Assembly: GCA_016705005.1 (NCBI GenBank)
Contig: JADIZB010000011.1
Location: 1-64,000, forward strand
Source of the DNA: Bacteroidales bacterium
Lineage (GTDB): Bacteria > Bacteroidota > Bacteroidia > Bacteroidales > Lentimicrobiaceae
Length of the DNA stretch: 64,000 nt
Direction of reading: 5' to 3'
Shown here: piece after piece, positions 33,068 through 41,292 of the stretch
Numbering within the stretch: the first letter of the stretch is position 1
Layout of the letters: the number at the start of each line of letters is the position of its first letter
Program-made: the position numbers and the translations under genes
The notes under the pieces: generated by a model
What the model was told of the DNA's origin: nothing
What the model saw: the letters and a program-made list of their open reading frames with translations, nothing else
Database searches by the model: none

Positions 33068-33107
33068 AAAGAGGCTGTTGCAGATTTGCAACAGCCTCTT
33101 TCATTTT
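33068..33107. terminator. Terminator after ompA-family gene, bidirectional
   Basis: A 15-bp stem (AAAGAGGCTGTTGCA / TGCAACAGCCTCTTT) with loop GATT, followed by CATTTTT, lies between this gene and the convergent acr3. Confidence 0.88.
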
Positions 33108-33136
33108 TGAACAGTCATAACAAAATCAGAAAGGAA

Positions 33137-34207
33137 TTAAAAATACCGTTTTTTAATATAGAAAGCCACACCAACCAACCCAATCATTACCGGAACCTCC
33201 ACAAGCGGGCCGATAACAGCGGCAAAAGCTTCCCCTGAGTTAATACCGAAAACCGCGATGGCCACAGCAATGGCGAGTTCGAAATTGTTGCTTGCAGCAG
33301 TAAACGAGAGTGTTGTAGATTGCTCGTAGCTGGCACCGGCCCTTTTACTCATAAAAAAGGAAAGCAGAAACATAATTACGAAATAAATAAGCAGCGGTAC
33401 AGCGATAAGAATTACATCCCTCGGAATCTTCACAATATACTCCCCTTTAAGAGAGAACATTACAATGATTGTAAAAAGCAGGGCTATGAGGGTAAGCGGG
33501 CTTATTTTCGGAACAAATATCCGATGGTACCATTCCTTTGATTTGACCCGGATCAATACAAAGCGTGTCAGAAAACCTGCAATAAAAGGAATCCCTAAGT
33601 ATATAAAGACGCTTTCAGCAATCTGACCAATGGTGATTGCTTCCACAGCATCACTGGTTGGAATACCAAACCAGGCAGGCATTACAGCAATAAAAAACCA
33701 GGCGTAAACAGAGAAAAACAAGACCTGGAAAATAGAGTTAAAAGCCACCAGTCCTGCAGCATACTGCGTATCGCCTTTGGCCAGATCGTTCCAGACTATC
33801 ACCATGGCAATACAACGGGCCAGTCCAATCATGATGATGCCATAAACATAGGGCAGGTTGGCATTGTTTTCACCGGGAAACAACTTAAACAGCATTACGG
33901 CCAATGCAAACATCAGTAAAGGTCCGATGATCCAGTTCTGAATCAGCGATAGGGTCAGCACTTTTACATTGCGGAAGACATCGCCCAATTCCTCGTATTT
34001 CACCTTGGCAAGCGGTGGATACATCATCAGGATCAGCCCGATGGCAATGGGAATGTTGGTGGTACTTTCCGGGGAAGCTTTCATTGAATCCCAGAACTGT
34101 GCAATTGCCGGGAAAAAGTACCCGCTGAAAACACCAATAAACATGGCGAGAAAGATCCACAGGGTCAGGTACCTGTCTAAGAATTTAAGGCGTGGTTTTG
34201 ATGGCAT
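33137..34207 (-). CDS. acr3: Arsenite efflux permease, ACR3 family
   Basis: This 356-residue, ten-helix inner-membrane protein belongs to the ACR3 family that exports arsenite by proton exchange. Motifs: YLTLWIFLAMFIGVFSGYFF, VYGIIMIGLARCIAMVIVWN (with the conserved Cys of ACR3) and FVIMFLLSFFMSKRAGASYEQS near the C-terminal half, followed by TTLSFTAASNNFELAIAVAI. It is last in the operon arsR-arsC-arsM-acr3 on the minus strand. It sits 264 bp after arsM, a gap filled by repeat arrays. Confidence 0.93.
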   Translation of the reverse strand: MPSKPRLKFLDRYLTLWIFLAMFIGVFSGYFFPAIAQFWDSMKASPESTTNIPIAIGLILMMYPPLAKVKYEELGDVFRNVKVLTLSLIQNWIIGPLLMFALAVMLFKLFPGENNANLPYVYGIIMIGLARCIAMVIVWNDLAKGDTQYAAGLVAFNSIFQVLFFSVYAWFFIAVMPAWFGIPTSDAVEAITIGQIAESVFIYLGIPFIAGFLTRFVLIRVKSKEWYHRIFVPKISPLTLIALLFTIIVMFSLKGEYIVKIPRDVILIAVPLLIYFVIMFLLSFFMSKRAGASYEQSTTLSFTAASNNFELAIAVAIAVFGINSGEAFAAVIGPLVEVPVMIGLVGVAFYIKKRYF

Positions 34208-34212
34208 ATCGA

Positions 34213-34465
34213 TTTCGGATTTCTGATTGATGATTTCGGATTGGTATCCGATAAATTAGCTGATTAGCAAACCAGCCTGCCGGCTGGCAGGTTAGCCGGT
34301 TAGCTGATTGTTAGTCTGGGTGTTCCGTTTTAAGATTCCATTAGCAAATTAGCAGATTAGCTGATTGTTAATCCGGGTATTTCATTTCAGGATTCAATTA
34401 TCCTATATACTTACAATCTGCATTTAATGAATCTGCAAATTGGCTAATCTGCTAATCCGCTAATC
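34213..34465. repeat. Short-word repeat array between arsM and acr3
   Basis: The array has runs of TTAGC/GATTAGC-type words (e.g. TTAGCAAATTAGCAGATTAG) in both orientations and ends at the arsM stop codon. GATTTCGG words occur at 34214-34243. The GC palindrome CCTGCCGGCTGGCAGG is embedded at about 34279. It resembles other arrays at 35829, 50088, 52770 and 61176. No ORF is present. Confidence 0.75.
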
Positions 34466-34471
34466 CGCTCT

Positions 34472-35314
34472 TCAACAACTGCAACCGCATCCGCAACCAT
34501 TGGATTCCATTGGCTTTTCAGCATAAACAGTAATGCTGTAGATCCCGGTACCTGACTGCCTGAATGTTGAGAGGTCAGCCTCACTTATGTAATTCAGCAG
34601 GATGTCGTCAGGAACTGAGATGACTTTTTCCTTTTGAATTTTAATGTTTTCAAGACCACATTGTTGCATGATCTGAAGATATTCATCCTTTTGAACTGCT
34701 CCTGAAACACAACCCGCGTACATTTCAGCTGTTGTTTTCAGGACTTCAGGCAGTTCTCCCTTCAGCACCACATCGGAAACCGAAAGATGCCCGCCCGGTT
34801 TCAGGACCCTGTATATTTCGCTGAAGGCCTTCACTTTATCCGGAACCAGATTAAGTACACAATTGCTTATGATTACATCTGCTTTGGCAGCAGTCACCGG
34901 AAGTTTTTCAATATCTCCGAACCGGAATTCAACATTATTGAACCCCAGTTTTTCTGCATTCTCCCTGGCTTTGTCAATCATGGCCTGTGTAAAATCGATG
35001 CCGATTACTTTACCCTTTTCACCGGTTAATGACCTGGCAACAAAACAATCGTTCCCGGCACCTGAGCCCAGATCAATAACTGTATCGCCGGCCTTTATCT
35101 GGGCAAATTCTGTCGGGATACCGCAACCAAGGCCGAGGTCAGCATCCGGATGATATCCCTCAAGATTTTCATAGTTCTCGCTGAATATGGTGTAATCAAC
35201 ATCCCCGCAGCAACCCGTTGCGCCGCAACAGGAAGACTCATTGACCGAGCGGCTCTGTTCTGCAATTTCGCTGTATTTCTCTTTTACAATCTGCCTGAGT
35301 TGGTTTTGATCCAT
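34472..35314 (-). CDS. arsM: Arsenite S-adenosylmethionine methyltransferase ArsM
   Basis: ArsM methylates As(III) with SAM, giving volatile or exportable arsenicals. The Rossmann motif is VIDLGSGAGNDCF (79-91). Cysteines consistent with arsenic binding are seen at 64 (GLGCGIP), 152 (ISNCVLNLVP) and 202 (YAGCVSG); the N-terminus also has SSCCGATGCCGD. The chain ends in GCGCGCSC, an added Cys-rich tail that may pre-bind arsenite. The protein is cytoplasmic, 280 residues. It follows arsC by 75 bp. Confidence 0.95.
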   Translation of the reverse strand: MDQNQLRQIVKEKYSEIAEQSRSVNESSCCGATGCCGDVDYTIFSENYENLEGYHPDADLGLGCGIPTEFAQIKAGDTVIDLGSGAGNDCFVARSLTGEKGKVIGIDFTQAMIDKARENAEKLGFNNVEFRFGDIEKLPVTAAKADVIISNCVLNLVPDKVKAFSEIYRVLKPGGHLSVSDVVLKGELPEVLKTTAEMYAGCVSGAVQKDEYLQIMQQCGLENIKIQKEKVISVPDDILLNYISEADLSTFRQSGTGIYSITVYAEKPMESNGCGCGCSC

Positions 35315-35389
35315 GGCTATTTTAGTTTTGGTTGTTTAATCGTCTTACAATGTTTATAATCAATGCTTTAAATACCATTCCCTTGGGGC

Positions 35390-35812
35390 TTACATTTTTG
35401 AAATTTTGCTCAGATAAAACTTGTGGAAAGCTTCCCTGATTTCATCACGTACCCGGATAAATTCGCCCTGAATAAACTCAGGTGTACCAATAGCGTGTGA
35501 CGGATCATCGAAACCAATATGTAACCGTTTCTTAACCTTACCTAAAAAAGCCGGACAAGATTCATTGGCTCCCCCGCAAACCGTAATAACATAATCCCAT
35601 TCCTCGTTAAGATAAAGATCCACGGAATCAGAAGTATGGTGGCTGATATCGATGCCGGTTTCAAGCATTACTTCCACTGCTTTGGAATTGAGTTTGCCCG
35701 AAGCTTCGGTTCCGGCTGACCGGACAGTAAGGTTTGGGTCAAAAGATTGCAGAAAGCCATGGGCCATCTGGGAGCGGCAGGAATTGCCGGTACAAAGAAT
35801 TAAAATTTTCAT
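35390..35812 (-). CDS. arsC: Arsenate reductase ArsC (low-molecular-weight phosphatase type)
   Basis: The start at 35812 gives 140 residues beginning MKILILCTGNSCRSQMAHGF, the catalytic P-loop (CX5R; Cys7). Relay cysteines are Cys79 and Cys86 in VITVCGGANESCPAF, as in the thioredoxin-linked Staphylococcus pI258 ArsC. The upstream 27 codons of the open frame read through a repeat and are rejected. The enzyme reduces arsenate to arsenite for ArsM and Acr3. Confidence 0.93.
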   Translation of the reverse strand: MKILILCTGNSCRSQMAHGFLQSFDPNLTVRSAGTEASGKLNSKAVEVMLETGIDISHHTSDSVDLYLNEEWDYVITVCGGANESCPAFLGKVKKRLHIGFDDPSHAIGTPEFIQGEFIRVRDEIREAFHKFYLSKISKM

Positions 35813-35828
35813 ATCAAAGTGTTTTTCT

Positions 35829-36028
35829 TCACGCAAAGACGCTAAGACGCAAGGAATCGCAAGCTTTTTTAAATAAATATTGCTTCTCATCAAATGTCCG
35901 GCAAATGCTCATTTCACCCTAAGTCGGGGTGAATCGCAAAGAATTTTACAATCATTCAGGCTACCAGAAAAGCCCGGCAATTTATGATAGACTTAAAACC
36001 TTTGCGTCATTGCGTCCTTGCGTGATTC
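35829..36028. repeat. Inverted GACGCAA arrays between arsR and arsC
   Basis: CACGCAAAGACGCTAAGACG (from 35829) and the reverse-oriented TTTGCGTCATTGCGTCCTTG (from 36001) are inverted copies of the same GACGCAA word array, about 135 bases apart. They flank a segment without gene and could pair in the operon mRNA. Confidence 0.7.
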
Positions 36029-36068
36029 TTATTTTCATTGATTAAACATTGCTCATTCAACCGGGTTA

Positions 36069-36500
36069 TCAGAAAAAGAAGATATCATGGCTTTTATTCT
36101 GCGGCTCTTCCCTGACTGCAATTTCCCTGATCATCTTTTCAGGCAGGGCAGTAACCGTTTTTGGCCCGGCGCTGGTTTCACAGCTGATATCTGCATTTTT
36201 TATGGGCTCAAAGAAATTGCCGAACAGCTCAAGAAACCTGTCAATCTCAGTCGAACAGAGGCAATAGTTGATCTTCAGTCCTTCAATATTACCATGAATC
36301 AGACCTGTATCGCGCAACTCTTTCAGATGCTGCGAAACGGTACTGCGACTCAGGGGAAGGTTATCAGAGATATCCCCTGATATGCATGTTTTGGTTTCAG
36401 CCAGGTACTGAAGAATGGCCAACCTTGCCGGATGAGAAATCACCCTCGCAAACCGGGCAATCTCCTTCTGGGTTTCTGTGAAATTTTCAGATTTATTCAT
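36069..36500 (-). CDS. arsR: ArsR/SmtB-family repressor (operon 1)
   Basis: A winged-helix repressor of 143 residues: FARVISHPARLAILQYLAE starts the DNA-binding domain and LSRSTVSQHLKELRDTGLI is the recognition helix region. Possible arsenite-sensing cysteines are Cys39 (ETKTCISGDI), Cys80 and Cys82 (NYCLC). The C-terminus is ~40 residues longer than minimal ArsR. It heads the minus-strand arsenic operon and should repress it through the operator at 36510. Confidence 0.93.
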   Translation of the reverse strand: MNKSENFTETQKEIARFARVISHPARLAILQYLAETKTCISGDISDNLPLSRSTVSQHLKELRDTGLIHGNIEGLKINYCLCSTEIDRFLELFGNFFEPIKNADISCETSAGPKTVTALPEKMIREIAVREEPQNKSHDIFFF

Positions 36501-36509
36501 ATCTTATTT

Positions 36510-36535
36510 TTAATGTCGCAAACATACGACATTAA
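36510..36535 (-). promoter_or_regulatory. ArsR operator overlapping the -7 box of arsenic operon 1
   Basis: TTAATGTCG (36510-36518) and CGACATTAA (36527-36535) are a perfect 9-bp inverted repeat. The 8-base spacer, read on the minus strand, is TATGTTTG, an exact TAnnTTTG -7 element. Repressor binding would block the promoter directly. The arsR start (36500) lies 10 bases beyond. Confidence 0.85.
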
Positions 36536-37076
36536 ACTGAATAAAGCAATAGACTTGAATATTTTTTTTAGTTGGCAACGAATAGCCGCTTTTCTTAACC
36601 GGTTAACTTAAATATCTGAATGGAGGTTTAATCACCTGCAAAAGAAGAAATGAAACAAAACTTAAGGGAGTTTTTATTAGGTAATGTTGGGATCAGATTC
36701 CGGATCAGTCACAGAATCCTCAATCATACATCCGGAATGTATTGCAGATTATGATGATCTGATTGCTAAATATACGAGTGCCTGATACAATGAGTGCCGA
36801 TATAAATAAACCACCGACTATTGCACTTGCGGTTGCCAGGCCCTCGAAGTTGGTGGTGCGAAGCAAGGATAGAAGGTCTGTTGAAACAATGCTCATTAAA
36901 AAAGGGTAGGCATTTTCAGGCGGGGACATCACACCAGGATATCGAATGCAGTTAGAACCCGAAAAACCGGATTATAATTCACTGATTATCAAAATGTGAT
37001 AGTGATTAGTAGAATACGGGATCATACCAAACAGAAACGCTGATCACTTCATCGGTGTTTCTGTGTCACCTTCAGA
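36536..37076. other. Gap without recognised gene
   Basis: Apart from the operator region I see no supported feature. A 70-codon minus-strand frame at 36720-36932 has a hydrophobic stretch but no family signature. A weak hairpin with ACAGAAAC/GTTTCTGT arms at about 37031-37064 may end the gene at 37077. Confidence 0.4.
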
Positions 37077-37976
37077 CTATTCCTTAATAAAATTAATTAT
37101 TTCAGAATCCTTCATATCCCGGTATCCGTATCTCCCTTTTACAACTCCGTCTTCCAGAAGTACGATCAACGGCATTTCTCCATTTGTAATTCGCAAAAAT
37201 CTTTTTGGGGGAAGAAATGAATATTGAAAAACAGTTGAATGGGTTTCTTTGAAAAACCTGCCGATGGAGCTCTCAGAACCACTGAAAATATATTTGACAG
37301 CATCGGCATTTTCTGCTTTCTTAGCCATTACCGTAACTTTCCTTGCAGCAAGTTTACAAAACCGGCAACCGGTACTAAAGAAGCACAAAATTTTCCTGCC
37401 TTTTTGATAATCTTTCTGTTCCCTCAAATACTCATTTAACAATAAATCATTATATGAGACACTCTTTGAATACTTATCGTAAAAGAAAGAATCCGGAGGA
37501 GTAATTGTAATTGGCAATGATATACTTAATACCAGTAAAGATACCAGCACTATGTTATCAAATCTGAATCTGAATACAATACTCTTTTTGGAGTATAAAA
37601 GCAAAACAATTAAAAGTCCGTTCTTCATTAATGAGAAACCATGCGACATTTCAGTTTCACCAAAACAGTGACAATGCTCGTTTTTACCTCCAAGTATAAG
37701 ACTCACAATGAAAGCGCTGAACATTAACAGCATCAATACAGAAGCCAACACAACCTGCTTCTGGTATTTACCAAAAATGAGCAAAAGTCCGGTAAGTAAC
37801 TCGAAAGAGATAATGAGCCGTGCCAGAAAAAAAGCCAGGTTGAGATTCAACAAGCCAAAACTGTAAACATAGATCTCAAAAGAATCAATAGAGACTAATT
37901 TCGCAATGGCACTGATTATTAAAATCAGGCCAACCATGATTCTTATAAATGATTTTAGCGTGTTCTCAGCCAACAT
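37077..37976 (-). CDS. MauE/DoxX-type membrane protein fused to a thioredoxin-like domain
   Basis: The first ~150 residues form a four-helix MauE/DoxX domain (FIRIMVGLILIISAIAKLVS; FELLTGLLLIFG), with Cys residues in NEHCHCFGE. After one more membrane helix, residues ~180-299 form a periplasmic thioredoxin-like domain with the CXXC motif CRFC (ILCFFSTGCRFCKLAA). MauE proteins support disulfide formation in methylamine dehydrogenase, and such fusions in Bacteroidota are thought to handle disulfides of small exported Cys peptides. A 58-codon Cys-rich lipoprotein lies directly upstream. Confidence 0.8.
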   Translation of the reverse strand: MLAENTLKSFIRIMVGLILIISAIAKLVSIDSFEIYVYSFGLLNLNLAFFLARLIISFELLTGLLLIFGKYQKQVVLASVLMLLMFSAFIVSLILGGKNEHCHCFGETEMSHGFSLMKNGLLIVLLLYSKKSIVFRFRFDNIVLVSLLVLSISLPITITPPDSFFYDKYSKSVSYNDLLLNEYLREQKDYQKGRKILCFFSTGCRFCKLAARKVTVMAKKAENADAVKYIFSGSESSIGRFFKETHSTVFQYSFLPPKRFLRITNGEMPLIVLLEDGVVKGRYGYRDMKDSEIINFIKE

Positions 37977-38015
37977 GCAACTGAATTGAAACCATGCGAC
38001 AAGTGTGAATTGAAC

Positions 38016-38053
38016 AAAAAGTGAAGCTGCATATCTGCAGCTTCACTTTTTGT
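38016..38053 (-). terminator. Strong terminator between the small lipoprotein and the MauE fusion
   Basis: A perfect 16-bp stem (AAAAAGTGAAGCTGCA / TGCAGCTTCACTTTTT) with loop TATC starts just past the stop codon of the small gene at 38054. Partial read-through would give more peptide mRNA than MauE mRNA. Confidence 0.9.
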
Positions 38054-38230
38054 TTACTCTTCCGTGCAGTCACCCATCATAGGTTCTAAATCGCTGCACT
38101 CTTCTGTTGGACCAATATCAATCCCTGTTGTAACACGCCCTGACATATCCACACATTTACATGTTCTTTTTGTACAACCAACCAATCCAACCAGCACCAA
38201 CATTGCAAAAATAAATAGCCTGTACTTCAT
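38054..38230 (-). CDS. Small Cys-rich lipoprotein (58 aa)
   Basis: A short gene with ATG at 38230 and TAA at 38054-38056. The leader MKYRLFIFAMLVLVGLVGC is a good lipoprotein signal (Cys19). The ~40-residue mature part contains Cys24 and Cys26 (RTCKCVD), Cys45 and Cys55, with many acidic residues (PTEECSDLEP). No family is recognised. Small Cys-containing exported peptides often sit next to MauE/thioredoxin genes in Bacteroidota, and this one lies directly upstream of such a gene, so it may be its disulfide substrate. Confidence 0.75.
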   Translation of the reverse strand: MKYRLFIFAMLVLVGLVGCTKRTCKCVDMSGRVTTGIDIGPTEECSDLEPMMGDCTEE

Positions 38231-39044
38231 CTTTGATATTTTATAAAACGCCTACTCTGTTTGGTTTTCGGCTACCCCAATAATACTATACAATGGTGCA
38301 TTACGCACATAGATATTACCACATTAAGCATCAATTGAAATGTAATCCTCCGCTATAAGTATAATGATACATACCTGAGTCAGAAATCTTCCTGAAACAA
38401 TCGTTAACCTCGTTGTCGCAACCAGAAAAAAACAACCCGGTTCAAATATAAAACAACTTTTTAAAGATACCTATTTCGCCAAACTTTTTTTAAGAGTCGA
38501 TGAAAATCATACGTTTCGAATTACTTCACCATTCTAATGGATTATATGTCAGGATATTAAGGATATTTGCGTTTGGATCTGACGGCATCAAATTCAATGG
38601 GAAACTCCCTTAAAGAAGCAGTTTCCGGAATGATTCATCAGCCATATCTGCTTATCATTACTGCGCCTTAGAAAGGTCAGGGCCATTGTTATCATCAGAA
38701 TTTTCCTGTTTTAAGAATTATCTGAATGAATTGAGTCATTGATTGCTTTAAAACTGTTCCAAATTCCATTGTAGGATCTTTCGTACCGTTGCAGAAAATA
38801 AACCAGTGACTCAATGCAGTTCGCCGGAAAGTTTTACCACTGCAACTGATTTTCGGATATTGGGGTTTCTATTCCTGATTTAAAATTTTCTGTTATTCGT
38901 CATTTAGCATCCATACGGCTAATTATTGTTCAGACAAAAAGATATATTTTTACTATATACATATCCATCAGGAAATCACCAGATGTATTTCTTTTTATAT
39001 CCAACCAATTGTTAATGTGAAATTTAACTTTAAAGTGAAGTTCT
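38231..39044. other. Long intergenic region without clear gene
   Basis: Over 800 AT-rich bases show no confident gene. One minus-strand stretch (stop at 38695, open back to about 38880) encodes protein-like sequence (ALSHWFIFCNGTKDPTMEFG) without a proper start; it could be a gene remnant. The right end should hold the promoter of the beta-helix gene at 39045. Confidence 0.4.
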
Positions 39045-41066
39045 ATGAAAAAGGCATCATTTCTGTTGTTCATCAGTGTCTTGGCAGTGTTCCGACTTTC
39101 CGCAACCGATGTTAGCGGCCCCATTACTTCAAATACGCTGTGGACGGTTGCCAATAGTCCTTATGTAGTTACCGGAAATATTCTGGTCATGGAGGGGGTG
39201 ACACTTACCATACAGCCCGGGGTTGAAGTCAGGTTTGATGCCTCAAAAGCATTACAGGTTAACGGAACACTGATTGCAAAGGGCACTGCTGCCGATTCGA
39301 TCCGGTTTACTTCAAACACCACGCAAACACCAGGGGCATGGGGAAACATCTATTTCCCCAACAGCTCTGCAGATGTTGTTTTTGATGACGCCGGAAATTA
39401 CCTGAGCGGATCTATAATGGAATACTGTATTGTTGAATATGGTGGAAACATCGGGGGAACAAGTGCCAATATGCTCAGGTTGGATGACGCCTTGCCCGGT
39501 ATCCGGAACTGCGCAATAAAAAATGCAGCAAACGCCGGAATCGGGATCCATTATCCACATTATGATACACTAAATTACAATCTCAGCAACAACTGCTTCA
39601 GGCATTGTAAGTTGGGTATTACGGCACTTAGCTATTTGAGTTGGATATCCATCACCAACAGTTCGTTTATTCAGAATGAATGCGGAATAGCCGCAAACGC
39701 TCCCATGAAGATCGACAACAATCTGTTTTCCGGAAACTCACAGGCACTGTCCATGGATTCTCGCTCAGTTATCACAAATAACGAGTTTTCGGATAATGAA
39801 ACCATGAACCCGGGCAGCGGTAATTTCATTATCTCAGTCAGATATGAGGTTGATTTCACCAATAACCTATGCCAGCGCAATGGCTCAGATTTACTTTACT
39901 GCTTTCTTATGGATGGGATGGGTATAATCAAATCAAATGTATTCACCGACAATGTCTGCACCTCAACCTCCGGTTCTCTGATTTCTGTGTTTAATGATAA
40001 TGACAATGGCTATTGTCCTGTATTTATCGAGAATAACATAATAACAAACAATAGTCAGTTCAAGCCCCTGGAAGTCCGGCTTGCCATGAATGTTGAGGCT
40101 ACCTTTACATCGAATGTAATCACCAACAACTATACATCGGATGATTTGCTTAATGTTAATAATTTATTTACCGGAGCTTTGGATACTGCATTAACTACCT
40201 TCAGGAATAATATTATTACACAAAACTTCAGCACATCCGATGTATTAACTACCTTCAGGGGAAAAATTGCCCTGAATCAGAACAGTTTTTACAACAACGG
40301 CCCATCAGCCTATTTACTGAAGAACAACAATACCCCAACTTTTCAGCCTTATCTGGATGTTGGCAATAATTACTGGGGTATTGAAACCACTGAAGAATTA
40401 AGTGAAGCCATTCTCGATTTCTTTGATGATGCCAACCTGGGTATTACCCTATACGACAGTATGCTGCTTGCCCCTCCGGCATCAAACCCTGTATTGCCAC
40501 CTGCCAATGTTGTAAAAACCGATCCGGGAAACAACGGGGTACAATTGAGCTGGTTGCCTAACCCTGAGGCCGATATCCAGGGGTACAATGTATATTGGGG
40601 GAAATACGCCGGCTATACCTTTGAACACATGGCAGATGCAGGGCTCAATACAAGCTATATCATTGACGGCGCTTCGGTGGATGATACGATTGCCGTAACC
40701 GCTTACGACAACGACTACATTCCCGGAAAGGCAAGGACAAACTGGCTGAACGAAAATATGCTCAACGGGCACGAAAGCGCCTATTCGTTCGAGTTGCATT
40801 TCCCCCTTGGGATGAATGAAATCAAAGATCCAGAGGACATCAGCATTTATCCTGTTCCTGCCAGGGAGAAAATCACGGTTGAACTGAAAAACCTGCATGA
40901 TTATAACCAGCTCAGCATCGTTAACCTGCAGGGAAGAACACTAAAAACCCTACCACTCACAAAACTACAAACCGAAGTTGACATGAAGGATTATGCAAGC
41001 GGGATGTATTTTGTCAGGCTCAGTGGTACGAAAGGAATGATGGTTAAGAAATTTATCAGGAAGTAA
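39045..41066 (+). CDS. T9SS-exported right-handed beta-helix protein (copy 1)
   Basis: A signal peptide (MKKASFLLFISVLAVFRLSA) is followed by a pectate-lyase-like parallel beta helix (~60-470) with coil repeats rich in N-N (e.g. SSFIQNECGIAANAPMKIDN, NNIITNNSQFKPLEV). Residues ~480-575 form a fibronectin III-like domain (GVQLSWLPNPEADIQGYNVYWG). The final ~75 residues (DISIYPVPAREKITVELKN ... GMYFVRLSGTKGMMVKKFIRK) are a T9SS sorting domain. No catalytic residues are identified. The next gene is a close tandem paralog. Confidence 0.85.
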   Translation: MKKASFLLFISVLAVFRLSATDVSGPITSNTLWTVANSPYVVTGNILVMEGVTLTIQPGVEVRFDASKALQVNGTLIAKGTAADSIRFTSNTTQTPGAWGNIYFPNSSADVVFDDAGNYLSGSIMEYCIVEYGGNIGGTSANMLRLDDALPGIRNCAIKNAANAGIGIHYPHYDTLNYNLSNNCFRHCKLGITALSYLSWISITNSSFIQNECGIAANAPMKIDNNLFSGNSQALSMDSRSVITNNEFSDNETMNPGSGNFIISVRYEVDFTNNLCQRNGSDLLYCFLMDGMGIIKSNVFTDNVCTSTSGSLISVFNDNDNGYCPVFIENNIITNNSQFKPLEVRLAMNVEATFTSNVITNNYTSDDLLNVNNLFTGALDTALTTFRNNIITQNFSTSDVLTTFRGKIALNQNSFYNNGPSAYLLKNNNTPTFQPYLDVGNNYWGIETTEELSEAILDFFDDANLGITLYDSMLLAPPASNPVLPPANVVKTDPGNNGVQLSWLPNPEADIQGYNVYWGKYAGYTFEHMADAGLNTSYIIDGASVDDTIAVTAYDNDYIPGKARTNWLNENMLNGHESAYSFELHFPLGMNEIKDPEDISIYPVPAREKITVELKNLHDYNQLSIVNLQGRTLKTLPLTKLQTEVDMKDYASGMYFVRLSGTKGMMVKKFIRK

Positions 41067-41292
41067 ATCTTCGGTTAGAATAAACTTCCGGTGAACGAAA
41101 GATTGCTTTAAGTTATAGTTTTACTATTGTAACCCGGCAGATTAAGAGACTCATTAAAGGCTCGATTTAATGAATCTACCCCTATAGGATGCAATGTCTT
41201 TCGTAAATGATTTTATTCGTACTATTGTATACTAATCTGAATATCATGGATTGTTCATTTTAGATCAAAACTTATATTTTAAAACAGGAACA

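Noticed and set aside
36720..36932. Minus-strand ORF of 70 codons with a hydrophobic segment
   Set aside because: No family signature and no operon context; probably chance.
38695..38880. Minus-strand protein-like stretch without start codon
   Set aside because: The composition looks coding, but the stretch is short, has no start and no recognised homology.
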